Part shown: positions 1-9,246 of the stretch, one piece after another
Numbering within the stretch: the stretch's first letter is position 1
Layout of the letters: each line of letters opens with the position of its first letter
NCBI GenBank assembly: GCA_000320545.1
Contig: ADNK01002376.1
Coordinates: 1 to 36,860 of the forward strand
Origin: Bigelowiella natans CCMP2755
Taxonomy: Eukaryota > Cercozoa > Chlorarachniophyceae
Length of the DNA: 36,860 nucleotides
Reading direction: 5' to 3'
Translations under genes and position numbers: made by a program
Notes under the pieces: generated by a model
The model's database searches: none
The model's input: only the letters and a program-made list of their open reading frames with translations
What the model was told of the DNA's origin: nothing

Positions 1-6
1 TACAAA

Positions 7-12
<6 letters not shown>

Positions 13-70
<58 letters not shown>
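13..70. repeat. Compound (TA)n(TG)n microsatellite
   Basis: A TA run passes directly into a TG run. The same compound TA/TG design recurs at about 5965-6032, 21707-21760 and 22440-22505, always in introns or spacers. No function is inferred. Confidence 0.95.
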
Positions 71-71
<1 letters not shown>

Positions 72-187
72 AAGTACAAAACGACGACCAAGGAGGATTA
101 GGTGTTGATCCAATTCACCACTTGCTCTGCTTTTGCCAGTAAGATCAATCTTATCGCTAAAACGCTGCTGCTGCGCCGCTGCAACCA

Positions 188-222
188 CTACTACTACTAC
201 TACTACTGCTGCTGCTGCTACT
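188..222. repeat. (ACT)n / (GCT)n trinucleotide repeat
   Basis: Consecutive ACT and then GCT triplets. It lies downstream of the last myosin exon I can assign and is probably intronic. Confidence 0.85.
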
Positions 223-757
223 GCTATTACATATCATTACCATCTCTCTTGTGCTCTCCAACTTGATTAGTACCCTGAATGTCAGTTTTGATCATGAAGG
301 CAGTGATTTGCTATGCATTCGATGATTCTCAATATGGTGGTATGTGATTCAATATATATGATAATTTTGGTGGTATAATCCAGCGTGAGCAAATGCTTAA
401 TAAAAATTAAAAGCGCAAATATACACTCCGATCAATCACGGGTCCAACTGCCCGCAGCTAGATCTTTCATGTGCAACCTTCTCGGCGCGGTAAAGATTTT
501 CAAACTGGCCAGAAATGCGATGAACAGGCATTCCCCAAAACCAACATTTCCACAATTCAAAAGTAAAGCCGCAAGGGCCTCGGTGTGTGCATATACACAA
601 CATTCTGTGGTGGTGTGTTTGGTGGGCGTGCTCAACTTGCTAAAATGGTGCGTTGTTTGATAGGAGGAGTCTCTCGGTGTGTTTTTCTGGCACCACCACC
701 ACCACCACCCATTTGAACAGGGATGCATGCCACTGGATGCCACTATCTACTTATTAC

Positions 758-2523
758 CTTGGAGGTTGTGTAGGCAAGGTGCCGCATGACATGCTTCGCA
801 GATTCGGACTTTCCTGCCCCACTGTGACAAAGTGAAGAGCATTATATCAGATTCTGCCAATTGATACTCGCAACTCCCTCTCCCAGCGGGGGGGGGGTAG
901 GGCACTTGGAAGAAAACTGCATGCTATGGTCTGAGCAGATTACCTTTCTCCACATACTATCATCGACTGATTGCTCTTTGTTTTGACCTGTTTCGTTTTA
1001 ATGGAAGATGGCAAGGAAAGAGAATCACAGGTAGTCCACCTCCGCAACCATTGTTAATTTACGTATATTTATATATATGTGCAAATGTTATTAAGTATGG
1101 TTATACCATATGGCGCGCGTGCACAAACGTGTGTGTGTGTGTGTGTGCGTGTGCGTGCGCGCGCGCATGCGCTACCAACTGTCTGTACGCGTCCTCGGCA
1201 GCGTTATAAACATGGGGTTCAGCCTTTTCGTGCTGAAAACAACATCGGTGTTAGAGTAGGGAGTGGAGCAGAATCAACCATGCGTACCCTTGCTTTGCTG
1301 GAGTACTTTTCCATATGAGCCTGAGATTGGACAGAAACAGAATGGTTCAGGTCTAACTCGAAAACCGTCATGGTGGGATGGGTAGATTGTGGAGTCGCAT
1401 AAGAAGACACCTACCTGTCCGTACAGTGGAAGCAACTGATACGGGTTCAAAGCGATGAGAATTGAAGAAATTCCTGAAAAAGAACAGGATCTCTTCACGA
1501 TAACACAAAGTAAAACGATATTAGGTTCATTACCCGTATAAATTTCGTTTTTGTCGTATCTGCACTTGAGGTTGTGGACCACATTCTGCATATCCAAGTA
1601 GAGCTGTGGAAGAAGGACAAGCAGTCATTAATGGCTGTATTGTTATCATTTCAAAATATGTGGCAAATTACGAGTTCCGAAAGGTCTGCCGCCCCATCTA
1701 ATTCTGGGGGGTTTGGCGTGTAGCCTTTGGAGTCACCCATCTTCTTCTCAAATTCCGCAATATCTACAAATTAGACAGACAGACTAATGAACGGAGCACG
1801 TGACGAAGAAAGAATGTTAATTGGTGCAACCCATCCGCTGGATTGTATGAACAAAACTAACATGGTAGTATACACATGTATATAACAGCTGGAATTGTGT
1901 AGATGGGAGATCAATTTCAATTTTGCGCGTTAACACACAAATGAAGAGGCACAGGAATCGGATGTCGATTCAATCTAGGTGGGCTGCCTACACATTCAAA
2001 ACCCTAAGGAAATCGCTTACAACAATGATTCTATTTTATGATTCTATTTTAGTATTCCATTTCTCATTTCCCCCACCCTACCTACCGATGCTTACACCAG
2101 ATTTAGAGTTGATACTCAGGGCCCAAAATTTCAGCTCAACAACAGGGAGATAACGCAGGTGTAAATTCGGTTTTAAAAAGCAGCATAATTCATCGAATAG
2201 GAAATACTTTGGGGATATTTAGTTTCTACGACCTAAATTACAAACAAATATATGAAAGAATACGTCGAAAAGTAAGCCCCCAAAAAACAACTTATTTTCT
2301 GATATTCGAATTTGGAAGACACGGCGTTTCTTTTGAAGACATTCAAATTAACAGATATGGCTTTAATGCCTCTGTTGCCTTCTAATTTTTTGGAACGACA
2401 AATCGATAGTAAGCTGATACATTTTTATTTTCACCTTTTCTCATCAGCCGCCACACTTGAAAATTCTGAAATTCGGTCTTGTTGTTGATCATTTTCTGAG
2501 GCGCAATTCTGCCTGAAAGTCAT
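758..2523 (-). CDS. Unconventional myosin, N-terminal part of motor domain (partial)
   Basis: Actin-based ATPase motor of the cytosol; only the start of the head is present. Exons read leftwards: 2523-2435, 2371-2292, 1763-1672, 1603-1534, 1473-1415, 1320-1288, 1232-1176, 987-944 and 821-758, with every phase matching. Head landmarks occur in the correct order: VVHNLKCRYDKNEIYTG, then LIALNPYQLLPLYGQ, then PHVYNAAEDAYRQL, then NQSMIVCGES joined to GAGKSES. The last is the P-loop, with Ser in place of the usual Thr in GKT. The region before the head is short, about 75 residues, without an obvious SH3-like domain. The two most upstream exons, starting at the ATG at 2523, are inferred from phase only and the second uses a weak GTTGTT donor. 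The head from the third exon on is secure. The gene continues beyond the left edge, so class and tail are unknown. Confidence 0.8.
1127..1166. repeat. (TG)n/(CG)n repeat in a myosin intron
   Basis: A TG run passes into alternating GC between the exons ending at 1176 and starting at 987. Alternating purine-pyrimidine sequence of this kind can adopt unusual helical forms; no function is claimed. Confidence 0.85.
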
Positions 2524-3200
2524 TGCTCTCTCCTTGAAAAGCCTGGGATTTTGATACCCGGAAGGCACCCTCGAGCCAAAAAATGCATTTATTACACCAA
2601 AGGAAACTATAACAATTCTAAAAGTCGCGCGCAGTACAAAAATGACCCCGACTAGATCGACCGCGAGTGAAGAAAAAAAATTATAGCTTTCATCTAGATC
2701 TAGATCTACTGCTCGTTCACATTCTCTGAGCCGAGAAGGCTGCCGTTGAGAGAGGAGAAGGATCTAGCCGACGAAACTCCAACTTGCTACCTTGCGACTA
2801 GGAGCGAAATACAGGCGGACTTGAACTAGTGACATCTGGTTTTGCCGTGATTCGCTTTTTTTTAGAGCATGTTCGAAGGTAAGCACTGACACGTGCACAT
2901 AGGGTCTGGTGTAAAAAAGATTCCTTGCTGCCTGCGACAAACGGAGTCTGATGTCGCACTCGTGTGCAGACCGTACGAGCGCCCAATCTCACAAGTCCAA
3001 AAATTACACGGAAGTGAACCATATTCGGAACATCCACCACCTGGGCAACCAAATTGTCTTGGGTGAAGTTAATATTATTAGAGTTCATCTCATGTTAGAT
3101 AGAGAATTTTCATCGAGAATACATCCAAACAACAACAATAATACGAATTCCGTTCGTGACTGTCGAGTCCGCCTCCGCTCCTCGTTCACACAACACCACG
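2524..3200. other. Spacer between divergent genes
   Basis: It separates the proposed myosin start (2523, minus) from a plus-strand gene starting at 3201, so both promoters should lie here. It contains a GATCTAGATCTAGATC stretch near 2696. I see no convincing TATA box or conserved element and no coding segment I trust. Confidence 0.5.
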
Positions 3201-3725
3201 ATGGAGCATGATGACGATAGTTCTTCCAACAGGCAGGCCATCCTCCGCTTCCAAGAGAGTTATATCAAGCCCATTGTCGAGGTAATTATTCTTAAATCAC
3301 CACCTTGAGTCCTATGGGACCAGAATGTGAGGATCGATAAGCGCACGCCAAACCTATAGCAGCAGTCTCGGTCTCGTCGCATGTTACATTTACATACCCA
3401 AAAATGCATCGTGCTTGGTGATAGATAATTTTACACCACAGCAACTGGTACTGATTTAATCCTCGTATCCCTCTTTGCGCCTAGATCAAGTACTTGAGCC
3501 GCGCGGGGCCATCTGTACAGGAGAAAAAGGATAGGACTGCTGAATCACCACGCTCAAAACAAAGCACAAAATATTCTGCCACCACTGTCGGAGGAGGGGG
3601 AGATATACCACCTTTAGACAAAGGGCAGATGGCTCCCAGCTTACTCTTGCCAACTTCCCAAGAGGACGAGCAGCAGGTTGTTCAAACCATCGGACAGCCG
3701 TGTTATCATCCTGCCCTTCTATATG

Positions 3726-3762
<37 letters not shown>

Positions 3763-4610
3763 TTATTTATATATAAACTACACCTATAATTTTACACTAA
3801 AATTATACTGTTTTAACGTTGTCAGCCTTCACCGATACGTACAAGAGAATTCTATGAGGTGCTATCCACTTTCGGAACCAATCTTTCTTTCGAACACTCT
3901 CAAATCCTTCCTCCTCCATCCACTTCTAGGGTGATCATGTTCAAATCCGGCTACTTAATAACCGACTCAAGAAGCACAGATCAACATGGTGAGAACTAGT
4001 GACAACTTTAAAATTGCTGCGATGACATTTCAACCTCTGTTCAGGCAACCTGGGATTGTGCGTGCTGTGGATCATAAGAAGTACCGTCTTCATCTTTGAA
4101 ATCCTTATTTTCACATTATCTCACCGTTGGATTTTATCAGTACATTCCCGTACAGGGTCGAAATAACAAAGAAAGCTGATAAAAAATATCGTGGCGAAGT
4201 GTTAGATACAAAAGCAGAGTTCTTGAAGCTACAGAGGTAATGCCTGCTGCGAGCCGACACAGCGTTTTAATTTTTCTTTCACATTTATACGATTCGGCAT
4301 ACTTGATACTGGTGTCTACCCGTTTGCATTTTATTTTTTTTGGTTTTTTAGAGGATCACCAACCTTACAAAGTCGTTCATCTCACCGACCGAAGCGAGCT
4401 GCTTTTGGCGTCCCCCCACCAGAAATGCCCCCACCAGATATGAGTATTGAGCTTCCAACGGATTGCCCAAGTTTGCAAAAAATGCAGAGTGTGGAACCTA
4501 CTGCTGGCTTGCCTTCACCAATGCAGAGTGTGGTTCCTACTGGCTTGCCTTCACCTTCTCAAAAAATTGAGAGGATGCAAAGTGTAGAACCTACCATAAT
4601 TTCACGGTGA
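3201..4610 (+). CDS. Unrecognised multi-exon protein with C-terminal MQSVEPT repeats
   Basis: Function unknown. Exons read as 3201-3281, 3485-3724, 3826-3988, 4045-4080, 4141-4236 and 4352-4610 (stop TGA). Phases agree everywhere except between exons 3 and 4: exon 3 ends in phase 1, whereas exon 4 must be entered in phase 2 to give QPGIVRAVDHKK, the frame that links cleanly to exon 5 (YRVEITKKADKKYRGEVLDTK). The start (MEHDDDSSS) has no competing upstream ATG in frame. The middle is hydrophilic and Ser/Pro-rich. The tail carries three copies of a short unit around MQSVEPT or MQSVVPT, two followed by GLPSP. A motif in exon 3 (REFYEVLSTFGTNLSF) together with FPYRVEITKKADKKYRGE faintly recalls the SANT domain of TFIIIB subunit Bdp1. 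This is only a suggestion, because about 80 residues would separate the two parts. No membrane segment is convincing. Confidence 0.55.
3726..3764. repeat. (TA)n microsatellite in intron
   Basis: An AT run lies immediately after the GT donor of the second intron of the 3201-4610 gene. Simple repeat only. Confidence 0.9.
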
Positions 4611-5665
4611 CTGTGACTTCGCAAATGATGATAGACTAAGTTTCTCCTCCAAAAATATGGACTGTTGTTCTCGCCGCGCCACGCACCAGCTGTCCCACAT
4701 ACACAGCATCGTACAGCATTATCATTGAATACAAGAAAGCTCGAAAAATGAGATGACATGCTGACAAAATTAATTATGATGCGGCCTCTTGCTTGTACGT
4801 GCACATGCTAAACAAGCGGGCCACACGCACACACACACACATATACACACATACACACACACACACACACACACAAAAATAAACACGATAGCGTGATATC
4901 GTTTGCACTATAGGCACGCCACGCACTTGCATGCTGCCACTATGCGACAAAATAAATCGCATGCTTGCATGCCGTCAGTGGAGCTGCGCGGTGTGTACAT
5001 GTACTGATGTACATTTTCCTCGATGCGCTTTGACTGCTATCTTCAATTGACCGTGCATCGATGTGTGCACATCTCTAGATGTGAGCATGCACATAGCAGG
5101 TACGCTACGATGGAACAAATGCGACGTGGTTTCGGTTTCCATCGCGCAAACCCTTTACCGCTCAGCGACACGCGCAGTGTGCAAAGAGCGTCTCGTCCCG
5201 GTTTGGCAGGTTGGCTCCTGTTCAAATCGGAGGTTTTCATGCCGCCGCTCAGACAGAGGATAGGTCACACCTCACATTTCTTTTCCCCATTATCGGCGGT
5301 AGCAAATATTGCGAAAATGCGTAACATGAAAATTTGCCTACTGACGACCTACTCTAGCACTGCTGAACTAAATTGCTAGAATGACATGATGAAAATCCTA
5401 GGCACATCACATGTCTCCGTCAATGCGCCATGGAATTGCATATGATCGCAAACATGAATTAACTCATTTTTAATGAAGAGGAACAACACGCAACATGCGC
5501 AACCTCTTTGTAAGCGATAAGATTACCAAAACCCTGAATGAAATGGCATGTTCATTATGCGTACAGTAACTATGTCTACACTGAAGGCTTAAAATATTGC
5601 ACATGGCAGGCACAATTCTTGATACATTCACAAGATTTTTAGATGGAAATGTTCTAAATCCCCCA
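4611..5665. other. Convergent spacer with (AC)n repeat
   Basis: Lies between two gene 3' ends. It holds an interrupted AC repeat at about 4828-4875 and many GCATGC/TGCA-type short palindromes around 4925-5100. Open frames here (for example about 118 codons from 5023) show no domain, splice continuity or composition that supports a gene. Confidence 0.5.
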
Positions 5666-5958
5666 TCAAACGATCGCAGCAGCACTAATAGGACCCAAAA
5701 AGGGCCTGCTTCCCGCATCATTCGAGTCGATGACTGCTTCGTTCTCCGCCATCTGCAACCATCATACAAAAAAAAATATTTACTTCTGAATTTGGATCAA
5801 GTGAATGTGCAAAGATTTCATTGTAATTGAACCAAAAGGCGAAGAAACAGCACACCTCAACGGCAACAATGCGAGCCTTGCTGATGATGAGCACATCTCT
5901 ATCTGCTTTTTCCTTTTTCTTCCGCCGCCGAAAACAAGCCAGGAGCTGATTATTGCAA

Positions 5959-6035
<77 letters not shown>

Positions 6036-8115
6036 TGATCAATAACATGCTCAAGCATCACTCGTAGCGAAATGAAATACTTACAATGCAACAGCAGCAG
6101 AGCATAAGCAGGACACCAGCACAAATTAAAACGAGGGCCAGCACCTGAGTGAACACAAAATCAAAGATTGTTAGACATATTGTCAGATTTAAAGGTTGCT
6201 CTCTTCCAGGCATTAAAAAAATGTGGGAAATGAAGCCATTCAAAACTAGTAAGCTATCAGCATATATGAAGAACACACAAAATTTCTCGTCACCGGTAGT
6301 CCCCCTCCATCCCCGGTTGTATCCTCCCCCGAGAGCGTTGAATTGGTGCTGTTTGCTATCGTTGGGCTTAGTGTGGGAGCCTAGGCATGTGCGTCCACGT
6401 AAATAATGTGGGAATTAGTATGGTGAGTGTGACTTCACGATATTTTCAGAGAAAAAGATGCTCGATTTCAAAAGCTGCGTATTCTAAAAAAAAGAAGTTA
6501 CATACCGCGGTTGTTGGTGCGTCTGAGAAGTAAGCAGCGGACGGCGCTTGAGTATTAGTACTTGGCATAAATGTCGGGGTTTGTGAGAGTATCGGCGTTC
6601 TGGAAGGACCCATCGTGGGGTTCACTGTTGGAATGGGAGATGGAGGAGATGATGGACTTATAGAAGGAGCAATTGTGGGGCAGAAAGACGGAGAGGCTGT
6701 GGGTAACATCGAGGGGCTAGTTGTGGGATTAAACGATGGAGAGGAGGATGGATTCATGGAGGGAGCGGCTGTTGGTCTATAAGACGGCGACGCTGTGGGT
6801 GCCATCGAGGGGTTAATAGTCGGACTAAGCGAAGGTGAGGCTGATGAATAGGGAGCGATTGTAGGACCGAAAGACGGTGACGCTGTGGGTGTCATCGAGG
6901 GGCTAGTTGTTGGATTAAGTGATGGAGAGGAGGATGGACTAGTTGAGGGAGCGACTGTAGGACCGAAAGACGGTGACGCTGTGGGTGTCATCGAGGGGCT
7001 AGTTGTTGGATTAAGTGATGGAGAGGAGGATGGACTAGTTGAGGGAGCGACTGTAGGACCAAAAGACGGTGACGCTGTGGGTATCATCGAGGGGCTAGTT
7101 GTTGGATTAAACGATGGAGAGGAGGATGGACTAGTAGATGGTGCCAATGTTGGTGATATTGTGGGGCTGATTGTAGGGGCACAAGGATCTGTCCCAAAAT
7201 TTGGAATCTGCGAAGATGTGAGGGCGCTAGAAGTTGAGAAGTCGTTATAAGTTAGTACATTGCCGACGCACCAGCCACTGAGATCCTAGATATGAACACA
7301 ACGAACATGTAATCGACACATCTTCTATACGTCTATCGCTTATAACGAAGAGGAAGGTAATGAGAGGGTGAGAAAGATAGGGTAGAGTAGAATGTGTAGG
7401 ATAAAAGTTACGCAGCGAGAGGGTTATGTGTTTGCCTAGTGCATCCCCCCTCTCAATGATGGCATTTGATTTGCATTACCTGACTAAAGAGAGTGGCTCC
7501 GTTGAACATGTGAGCCATATGCTGGCTCGCCTCAACGTTCCAACCAGATATATCTTGATTGAATGACGAGGCCTGGTAAAACATGCTTTCCATCGTAGTG
7601 ACTGAACTCACGTCCCAGCTACCGATGGGCCCATCAAACGAAGAAGCCTGGTAGAATGTTTTGTCCATTAAAGTGACTTTGCTAGTGTTCCAGCTGGCTA
7701 TGTTGCTGCCATTGAACGCGGTCGCTCCGTAGAATGTGCCCCTCATTGACGTTACTTTGGACGTGTCCCAACTGCTCAGATCTCTGTTGAACGAGCTGGC
7801 TCCCTTAAACGTTTGGTACATGCTAGTGACCTTCGATACATCCCACCCCGAGATGTCTTCGTTAAAGGTGCTCTTGCCGTGGAACACGTCAGCTAATGAA
7901 GTCACATCGCCAGTATACCAATCGACGATGTTCCCATACTGTGCTTCAGCGCCAGCCCTATATCCGACCCAGTAGCCTACTGCTGAAACTATATTGCTAC
8001 TGGTGATGGGGTCGCAATCCACATTGCCCGTGTTGGTAGTCGTACATGCGGAACAAGAAAGGAGGCAGAGGATTGTTGTGAGTGCCTGTAGCACAGAACG
8101 CCTCTGATGGAACAT
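5666..8115 (-). CDS. DUF285 (BspA-like) repeat surface protein with Ser-Pro-Thr stalk and one TM helix
   Basis: Probably a plasma-membrane surface protein for adhesion or recognition; ligand unknown. Exons are 8115-7480, 7285-6506, 6380-6294, 6144-6085, 5945-5856 and 5752-5666, giving 579 residues. Every intron is phase 0. In order: a signal peptide (MFHQRRS then a hydrophobic core ending near CSAC); about six DUF285 units, each with a core like [13 protein letters not shown] followed by F..ASSFN (residues ~60-214); a closing DLSGWCVGN segment; a stalk of repeated SPSxxPT (residues ~245-470); [15 protein letters not shown], which offers N-glycosylation sites; a TM helix encoded by its own exon ([20 protein letters not shown], residues 502-521); a basic stop-transfer [10 protein letters not shown]; and a ~50-residue cytosolic tail ending PISAAAIV. 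The stalk DNA is a minisatellite. The ATG at 8115 is the first in frame and gives a good signal peptide. Family assignment is firm; the biological role is inference. Confidence 0.85.
5964..6032. repeat. (AT)n(GT)n compound microsatellite in intron
   Basis: An AT run is followed by a GT run between the transmembrane exon (6144-6085) and the juxtamembrane exon (5945-5856) of the DUF285 gene. Its minus-strand copy reads (AC)n(AT)n. Confidence 0.95.
6640..7145 (-). repeat. Coding minisatellite, ~96-bp period, encoding the SPSxxPT stalk
   Basis: Nearly identical blocks start near 6864, 6960 and 7056, a period of about 96 bp or 32 codons, with more diverged copies to the left. The period is a multiple of three, so gain or loss of a unit keeps the reading frame and only changes stalk length. 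The translated unit alternates SPSSSPS, NPTTSPS, PTASPS and GPT. Divergence increases towards the stalk's C-terminal end, suggesting that recent duplication occurred nearest the DUF285 domain. Confidence 0.9.
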
Positions 8116-8869
8116 GTTAATACCTCCTTTCGGTTATGAGCTCCGTGGTCTCCGGACTTGTGTTATTAGTAAGCCACAATCGTTCGATTGTCGCAGGAGG
8201 TCAGATCCTTTGGATTTTAGACTAGACTACGCTTGCACGTGCTCAACAACGATGCGCGTGCCTCCCTTGGTTTCTGATTCTTTTTTTTTGGCAGATTTCA
8301 CGTAAAGATGTCCTTAACACTTAACACTGCTGGGGCACTGCGTTTCTTGTTCGTTTCCTGCGTTTCTCGTTGCTTGGAGGCATGGCGACAAGCATTTTCT
8401 CTTTGTCGCAGCTGTCATTTGAACTGCCATCTTTCGGAAAAACTACACTTTTTGCGGGAAGTGTTCGAATTGTTCGGTGATTGTGTTGGATGCAATTTCA
8501 TCCTGTGCGATGCGGTGCTGACAAGTCCTCGCAACGACTGTTGTTGAGGCTCTGCTACATGCAAATGCCTGTCTCCCATGTGGTTCTGGCGCATGCAGAT
8601 TTGATCAATGCTTCATTCATTGTTCATTGTTCATTGTTCTTTGTGGATTTCACCTAGTCGCAGAAATTCGAATTTCATCCACTCATCTCCGAATGCCATC
8701 GACCGATCAGCCTGCACTGCACAGCACGTGCTTGTTGTGACGCGGTCCTCAGCTACCCACAGCTAGCTAGTTGAACTAGCTTCACACAACACATGTGCGC
8801 ATGAATGTTTTTTGTTGCAAATGACGACGGCAATCGTTGGTTCGGGATCAACAATTTGCTAGCTAGCTA
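8116..8869. other. Spacer between surface-protein gene and retrotransposon
   Basis: Contains the upstream region of the DUF285 gene and ends in a CTAGCTAGCTA run in which the retrotransposon inserted. A short TTCATTG direct repeat occurs near 8620. An 80-codon open frame at 8308-8547 has no supporting feature. Confidence 0.5.
8866..8869. repeat. Target-site duplication GCTA, left copy
   Basis: The four bases before the TG of the left LTR (GCTA) match the four after the CA of the right LTR (14586-14589). The site lies in a CTAGCTAG-rich stretch, so chance agreement is possible. A 5-bp reading (AGCTA) would require the LTR to end before its final A. Confidence 0.65.
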
Positions 8870-9195
8870 TGTTGCGCGTAAGGTGTTCACAGGCCGAGGC
8901 GCTACGTGCACAAGTAGGCAGGGGGGGGGGAAGGCACGTTTGCTTCCTTTTGAAGAGTTGTGTTTATTTTTATTAAAGATTATATTTTTATTAAATCGTG
9001 CACTGCGTAATCATTCGCGAAGCTTTCGCGAATGCCGCCGCACGTGGGGCAGCACACTTCCGGTGTGCTGCCATGAGTCCCGCCGGAACCCACGTGCCCA
9101 TGCTGTATTAATATCTACGTTATCTATATTCTATATCCGCGACAACCCCTTTGTTGTCGCACGTGACTTGTGCCCGCGTAGTGGTACGCGCTACA
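8870..9195 (-). repeat. Left LTR (3' LTR of the element)
   Basis: 326 bp, TGTTGCGCGTA to TACGCGCTACA. The ends form an 11-bp terminal inverted repeat with one mismatch. Inside are a run of ten G (8931-8940) and three hairpins: 9013-9033 (9-bp arms, 3-nt loop), 9048-9072 (10-bp arms, 5-nt loop) and 9139-9160 (8-bp arms, 6-nt loop). The outer arms CACGTGGG (9041) and CCCACGTG (9089) can also pair around the second hairpin. On the coding strand the LTR carries AATAAA-type signals (around 8960-8995) suited to RNA 3' end formation. Confidence 0.95.
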
Positions 9196-9206
9196 CCTCC
9201 CCCAAG
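9196..9206 (-). promoter_or_regulatory. Polypurine tract
   Basis: Read on the element strand, TTGGGGGAGG lies directly against the 3' LTR. That is the position and composition expected for priming of plus-strand DNA synthesis. Confidence 0.8.
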
Positions 9207-9246
9207 TCACGTTGCTCCTTCCTTCCTTCCTTATTCCCTTAGACCT

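Larger units (their letters stand above)
1..757 (-). other. Unresolved continuation of the myosin gene
   Basis: The motor-domain reading frame should continue here on the minus strand after the exon ending at 758. I could not find the expected switch I or LEAFGNA-like block. One open segment, 639 down to 478, begins after an AG, has 54 codons in phase 0 and ends before a GT, but its translation (containing HRISGQFENLYRAEK) is not clearly myosin. The rest is microsatellite and unassigned sequence. Confidence 0.35.

Noticed and set aside
5195-5245. Possible tRNA suggested by GTTCAAATC near 5220
   Set aside because: No acceptor stem, D arm or anticodon arm could be formed around it.
5023-5379. 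118-codon plus-strand frame in a convergent spacer
   Set aside because: Frame shows no family resemblance, overlaps other open frames on both strands and lies in a palindrome-rich spacer.
6885-7250. Plus-strand frame with regular [16 protein letters not shown]-type repeats
   Set aside because: It is the antisense reading of the SPSxxPT minisatellite; the minus-strand gene has signal peptide, TM helix and consistent splicing.
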